Positions 34,289 through 37,507 of a stretch of 37,507 bases of DNA are shown here, piece by piece (positions within the stretch are counted from its first letter, which is position 1; each line of letters begins with the position of its first letter). This stretch comes from Intestinimonas aquisgranensis (GTDB lineage Bacteria > Bacillota > Clostridia > Oscillospirales > Oscillospiraceae). The notes below the pieces were generated by a model. The model worked only from the letters and a program-made list of their open reading frames with translations. It did not search any database and had not been told where the DNA came from. The stretch covers positions 1-37,507 of the forward strand of contig JAJEQY010000028.1 of NCBI GenBank assembly GCA_020687605.1, read 5' to 3'. Both the position numbers and the translations under genes were made by a program.

Positions 34289-34407
34289 ACCCATATCCCC
34301 CGTCCCCTCGGAGAGCGGAGGGGGGCCTCCGGGGGGAACTGGTTCCACCCGGAAAATGCGGCGCGCGAAGCGCGTTTGTCTTTCCCGCAGGAAAGACCCG
34401 CATTTGG
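34289..34407. repeat. Palindromic intergenic element with a three-way junction fold
   Basis: The right half forms a closed branched structure without unpaired gaps other than one TTT. An outer stem joins AAATGCGG (34354-34361) to CCGCATTT (34398-34405). Within it, arm 1 is CGCGC-GAA-GCGCG (34362-34374) and arm 2 is GTCTTTCC-CGCA-GGAAAGAC (34378-34397). The left part is G/C-rich with imperfect hairpins. A similar shape with different stem sequence lies after uvrB. Confidence 0.65.
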
Positions 34408-34446
34408 ATGGAAGCCTACCTGGAGCAGTACGGCCCCAAGGCGTAA
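34408..34446 (+). pseudogene. Second copy of the pyrE 3' end
   Basis: These 39 bases repeat the last 39 bases of pyrE (34250-34288) with 34 identities. They encode MEAYLEQYGPKA and a stop, against MEAYLEQYGPKV in pyrE. Three differences are synonymous third-position changes and the other two are in the last codon. The fragment has no start signal of its own and looks like the displaced or duplicated tail of pyrE. Confidence 0.75.
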
Positions 34447-34540
34447 TCAGGCATTGACATCAGGGCGGCCCTCAGCCCCCGCCGCGGCGGGTCCGGCGGA
34501 GGGCCGCTTCTCAACTGCGCAGGAAAGGAGGGGCGTCATC

Positions 34541-35218
34541 ATGGGACTCCACGACGGTCACCGCAAGCGGCTCAAAGAACAGTTTCTCAACCACAGTGAC
34601 GGCTTCCATGACCACCAGCTCCTGGAGCTGCTGCTGTGCTACGCCATTCCTCAGGGAGACGTGAACGGTCTGGCCCACCGGCTGCTGGACCGGTTCGGCT
34701 CACTGGCCGGGGTGCTGGACGCCCGCCCCGAGGCCCTGGAGCAGGTCCCCGGCGTGGGGGAGCATACCGCCGTCCTCCTCAAGCTCATTCCCGTGCTCTC
34801 CGGCCGCTACCAGGCCGACCGGGCCGGTATGGGCACCATTCTGGACTCCACCCAGGCCGCCGGGCAGTACCTGCGGCCCTATTTTTCCCAGGGCGCCCGG
34901 TACGAAATGGCGTATCTGGTGTGTCTGGATGGGAAATATAAGGTATTGGGCTGCCACAAGCTGGATGAGGGCACGGTGAACGCCGCCGAGATCACCCCCA
35001 GAAAGATGGTGGAGATCGTGCTGGCCCACAACGCCACCGCCGCCATTCTGGCCCACAATCACCTCTCCGGTCTGGCTCTGCCCTCCAACGCCGACCTCAT
35101 GAGTACCCAACAGCTCCGCGCCATCCTCCGGAGCGTGGATGTGGAGCTGCTGGACCACCTTATTTTTACCGATGACGACATGGTCTCCCTGAAGGACAGC
35201 GGATTCTTTTCCGACTGA
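34541..35218 (+). CDS. radC: RadC-family JAB/MPN domain protein
   Basis: This 225-residue protein has an N-terminal helix-hairpin-helix region (LEQVPGVGEHTAVLLK) and a C-terminal JAB/MPN metalloprotease-like domain. The metal-binding motif is H172-N-H174 with S182 and D185 (HNHLSGLALPSNAD). RadC proteins were once linked to DNA repair, but their biochemical role remains unclear. The ATG at 34541 is preceded by AAAGGAGGGG. It lies between pyrE and uvrB; the latter has its own promoter. The position next to uvrB may be incidental. Confidence 0.92.
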   Translation: MGLHDGHRKRLKEQFLNHSDGFHDHQLLELLLCYAIPQGDVNGLAHRLLDRFGSLAGVLDARPEALEQVPGVGEHTAVLLKLIPVLSGRYQADRAGMGTILDSTQAAGQYLRPYFSQGARYEMAYLVCLDGKYKVLGCHKLDEGTVNAAEITPRKMVEIVLAHNATAAILAHNHLSGLALPSNADLMSTQQLRAILRSVDVELLDHLIFTDDDMVSLKDSGFFSD

Positions 35219-35239
35219 GGAAAAGCCTTCCTTTTTCTA

Positions 35240-35268
35240 TTGCAATAGAACAAATGTTTTGTTAGAAT
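35240..35268 (+). promoter_or_regulatory. uvrB promoter with LexA (SOS) box
   Basis: TTGCAA (35240-35245) and TAGAAT (35263-35268) are 17 bases apart. The sequence GAACAAATGTTT (35248-35259) lies inside the spacer and matches the Gram-positive LexA/DinR box GAAC-N4-GTTC except for the last base. SOS induction of uvrB is therefore expected, as in Bacillus. Confidence 0.82.
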
Positions 35269-35322
35269 GTTGGTGCATCGGGCGCTGTAGGCGCCCAAAT
35301 CCATGTGAGGAGGTCTTTGCCC

Positions 35323-37290
35323 GTGCCAGATTTTGAAGTCGTCTCTCCCTATCAGCCAGCCGGCGATCAGCCCGAGGCCATCGCCGCCCTGGCCGCCGGC
35401 ATCGAAAACGGCCTCTCTGAGCAGACCCTGCTGGGCGTCACCGGCTCGGGCAAGACCTTCACCATGGCCAAGGTCATTGAGGCCGTCCAGCGCCCCACCC
35501 TGGTGCTGGCACACAACAAGACCCTGGCCGCCCAGCTGTGCGCCGAGTTCAAGGAGTTCTTCCCCCACAACGCGGTGGAGTACTTCGTCTCCTACTACGA
35601 CTACTATCAGCCCGAGGCCTATATCCCCCACACCGACACCTTCATCGAGAAGGACTCGGCCACCAACGACGAGATCGACCGGCTGCGCCTCTCCGCCACC
35701 GCCTCCCTCATCGAGCGCCGGGACGTCATCGTGGTCTCCTCCGTCTCCTGCATCTACGGCCTGGGCGAGCCCGATGACTACGCCAAGATGATGGTCCCCC
35801 TCCGGGTGGGCGCCGAGTTTCCCCGGGATGAGCTCCTCAAGCGGCTCATCGAGATCCGCTACGAGCGCAACGACATCGCCTTCGAGCGCAACATGTTCCG
35901 GGTCCGGGGGGACACGGTGGAGCTGTGGCCGGCCTACTACAAGGACACCGCCATCCGGGTGGAGTATTTCGGGGACGAGATCGACCGCATCAGCGAGATC
36001 AACGTGGTCACCGGCACACCCGTCCGCCGACTGGAGCACATCCCCATCTTCCCCGCCAGCCACTATATCACCCCCAAGGAGAAGATGGACAAGGCCATCA
36101 AGGAGATCTACAAGGAGCTGGAGGAGCGGGTGGCCTGGTTCCAGGAGCGGGACATGCTGGTGGAGGCCCAGCGCATCAAGCAGCGGACCATGTACGACAT
36201 CGAGATGATGCAGGAGCTGGGCTACTGCTCCGGTATCGAGAACTATTCCCGGCCCATCGCCGGCCGGCCCGCCGGTTCCGCCCCCATGACCCTCATGGAC
36301 TACTTCCCGAAGGACTTCCTCATGTTCATCGACGAGTCCCACGTGACCCTCCCTCAGGTCCGGGCCATGTACAACGGCGACCACGCCCGCAAGACCACAT
36401 TGGTGGACTACGGCTTCCGTCTGCCCTGCGCTTTTGATAACAGACCGTTGAAATTCGATGAGTTTGAACAGAGAGTAAATCAAGTTGTGTACGTTTCGGC
36501 CACGCCTGGCGAGTATGAAAAGACCCGCTCGGGCCAGATCGTGGAGCAGGTCATCCGTCCCACCGGCCTGTTGGACCCCAAGATCGAGGTCCGCCCGGTG
36601 GAAGGCCAGATCGACGACCTCATCGGGGAGATCAACCAGCGGGTGGAGCGCAAGGAGCGGGTGCTGGTCACCACGCTGACCAAGAAGATGGCCGAGGACC
36701 TGACCGCCTACCTGAAAAATGCCGGCATCAAGGTGCAGTACATGCACCACGACATCGATACCATCGAGCGTCAGGAGATCATCCGGGACCTGCGGCTGGG
36801 GACCTACGACGTGCTGGTGGGCATCAACCTACTCCGCGAGGGCCTGGATCTCCCGGAGGTGAGCCTGGTGGCCATTCTGGACGCCGACAAGGAGGGCTTC
36901 CTCCGGTCTGAGACCTCCCTCATTCAGACCATTGGCCGGGCCGCCCGAAATGCCGACGGCCTGGTCATCATGTACGCCGACAAGATGACCCCCTCCATGA
37001 TGGCCGCCATCGGGGAGACTGAGCGCCGCCGGAAGAAGCAGGACGCCTTCAACAAGGAGAACGGTATCGTCCCCAAGACCATCATCAAGTCGGTGCGGGA
37101 CGTCATCGAGCTCTCCGCCGCCGAGGAGGAGAGCGAACAGCTCCTGCGGAACAAGACCAAGCTCTCCAAGAAGGAGCGGGACGCCGCCATCGAAAAGCTG
37201 GAGAAGGAGATGAAGGAGGCCAGTAAACGGCTGGAATTCGAGTACGCCGCCGTATTGCGTGACCGGATCATCGAGCTCAGAGGAAAGTAA
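35323..37290 (+). CDS. uvrB: Excinuclease ABC subunit B
   Basis: This 655-residue helicase-like subunit of nucleotide excision repair receives damaged DNA from UvrA and recruits UvrC. Motifs include Walker A GVTGSGKT (residues 38-45), the beta-hairpin region YYDYYQPEAYIP, the DESH box (D337-H340), helicase motif TIGRAARN, and a C-terminal UVR domain (EKLEKEMKEASKRLEFEYAA) that binds UvrC. The GTG at 35323 is chosen because AGGAGG at 35308-35313 is properly spaced from it; earlier in-frame starts overlap the ribosome binding site. Length is standard for the family. Confidence 0.96.
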   Translation: MPDFEVVSPYQPAGDQPEAIAALAAGIENGLSEQTLLGVTGSGKTFTMAKVIEAVQRPTLVLAHNKTLAAQLCAEFKEFFPHNAVEYFVSYYDYYQPEAYIPHTDTFIEKDSATNDEIDRLRLSATASLIERRDVIVVSSVSCIYGLGEPDDYAKMMVPLRVGAEFPRDELLKRLIEIRYERNDIAFERNMFRVRGDTVELWPAYYKDTAIRVEYFGDEIDRISEINVVTGTPVRRLEHIPIFPASHYITPKEKMDKAIKEIYKELEERVAWFQERDMLVEAQRIKQRTMYDIEMMQELGYCSGIENYSRPIAGRPAGSAPMTLMDYFPKDFLMFIDESHVTLPQVRAMYNGDHARKTTLVDYGFRLPCAFDNRPLKFDEFEQRVNQVVYVSATPGEYEKTRSGQIVEQVIRPTGLLDPKIEVRPVEGQIDDLIGEINQRVERKERVLVTTLTKKMAEDLTAYLKNAGIKVQYMHHDIDTIERQEIIRDLRLGTYDVLVGINLLREGLDLPEVSLVAILDADKEGFLRSETSLIQTIGRAARNADGLVIMYADKMTPSMMAAIGETERRRKKQDAFNKENGIVPKTIIKSVRDVIELSAAEEESEQLLRNKTKLSKKERDAAIEKLEKEMKEASKRLEFEYAAVLRDRIIELRGK

Positions 37291-37310
37291 CGGCCTCCTT
37301 CAGCTCCTTT

Positions 37311-37426
37311 GGGGACCCGCAAAGCGGGGCGGCGCTTGCGCCGCGCAAGCGTTTTGCCCCGGGCAAAACCTTGGCGCAGGGCGAATTCACTTCGCCCGAG
37401 CATGTGAAATCTCCCACGGGGTCCCC
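37311..37426. repeat. Branched palindromic intergenic element after uvrB
   Basis: Several stems nest here. GGGGACC (37311-37317) can pair with GGTCCCC (37420-37426). Inside lie CGCTTGCGC-C-GCGCAAGCG (37333-37351), TTTTGCC-CCG-GGCAAAA (37352-37368) and GGGCGAA/TTCGCCC (about 37379-37396). An alternative pairing TGCGCC (37337-37342) with GGCGCA (37373-37378) gives the same three-way shape as the element after pyrE. It may also act as the uvrB terminator, although it lacks a T-run. Confidence 0.55.
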
Positions 37427-37506
37427 CGCGCGGCCAATATGATGAGGAGCTTGGCGGCGTCAAAGTCGATCTTCTCATTGACGGCCAGACGCTTGATGAG
37501 GGCCAC
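37387..37506 (-). CDS. C-terminal end of an unidentified protein (cut by window edge)
   Basis: An open frame on the minus strand enters from the right edge and ends with TGA at 37387-37389. The visible 39 residues begin VALIKRLAVNEKIDFDAAKL and end in ISHARAK. Third codon positions are strongly G/C-biased up to about position 37440, as in neighbouring genes, which supports coding. The last residues overlap the palindromic element and may derive from it. I cannot name the family from this fragment. Confidence 0.4.
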   Translation of the reverse strand: MALIKRLAVNEKIDFDAAKLLIILAARGTPWEISHARAK

Positions 37507-37507
37507 A

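Noticed and set aside
33608..34446. Frameshift or split pyrE
   Set aside because: The first copy is a full-length PyrE with its own stop at 34288; the second tail is an extra fragment, not a broken part needed for the protein.
1..37507. CRISPR arrays, insertion sequences and phage genes
   Set aside because: No regularly spaced direct repeats, transposase motifs or phage structural genes were seen anywhere in the window.

Overview
The window looks like chromosome of a GC-rich, spore-forming Clostridia relative, most likely an Oscillospiraceae gut bacterium of the Flavonifractor/Lawsonibacter type. This is inferred from the strong G/C bias at third codon positions, AGGAGG ribosome binding sites, a SpoVB-type flippase, a BlaI/M56 pair, a Gram-positive LexA box before uvrB and an MsmK-type sugar ABC system. 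No 16S gene or marker is present to settle the genus.

Region 1 (about 1-14630) is a raffinose/sucrose utilisation locus. It holds an MsmK-type ATPase (minus strand), a GH36 alpha-galactosidase and a GH13 oligo-1,6-glucosidase, a LacI-family regulator (minus strand), a lipoprotein sugar-binding protein with two permeases, a GH32 invertase, a PfkB fructokinase and an amylosucrase-like GH13 enzyme. All enzymes lack signal peptides, so oligosaccharides are imported intact and cut inside the cell. Three AACCGGTT palindromes at the promoters are probable operators of the local LacI protein.

Region 2 (14646-17041, minus strand) is a BlaI-type repressor and M56 (BlaR-type) membrane metalloprotease operon with a well-defined double operator over its promoter.

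Region 3 (17093-29693, minus strand) is the most unusual part. It is a two-gene operon with a consensus promoter, a GTG-started gene for a 3364-residue protein, a 753-residue P-loop protein and a terminator. The giant has two N-terminal LOTUS/OST-HTH-like domains, a very long alpha-solenoid that includes four copies of a roughly 180-residue repeat, a beta-sandwich, and a C-terminal AAA+ module. Its partner has a P-loop domain with a degenerate Walker B and a C-terminal HEPN-like region. The pair sits just past the 3' end of a tRNA-Leu gene. I do not recognise it as a named system; its architecture resembles that of conflict/anti-phage NTPase systems, and this role is inference only.

Region 4 (29970-37507) is housekeeping: tRNA-Leu(UAG), pyridoxal kinase, an SDR oxidoreductase with a SpoVB-like flippase, pyrE, radC, and uvrB under a LexA box. 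Two intergenic spaces here carry branched palindromic elements; one separates pyrE from a second, diverged copy of its last 13 codons. The right edge cuts a minus-strand reading frame.
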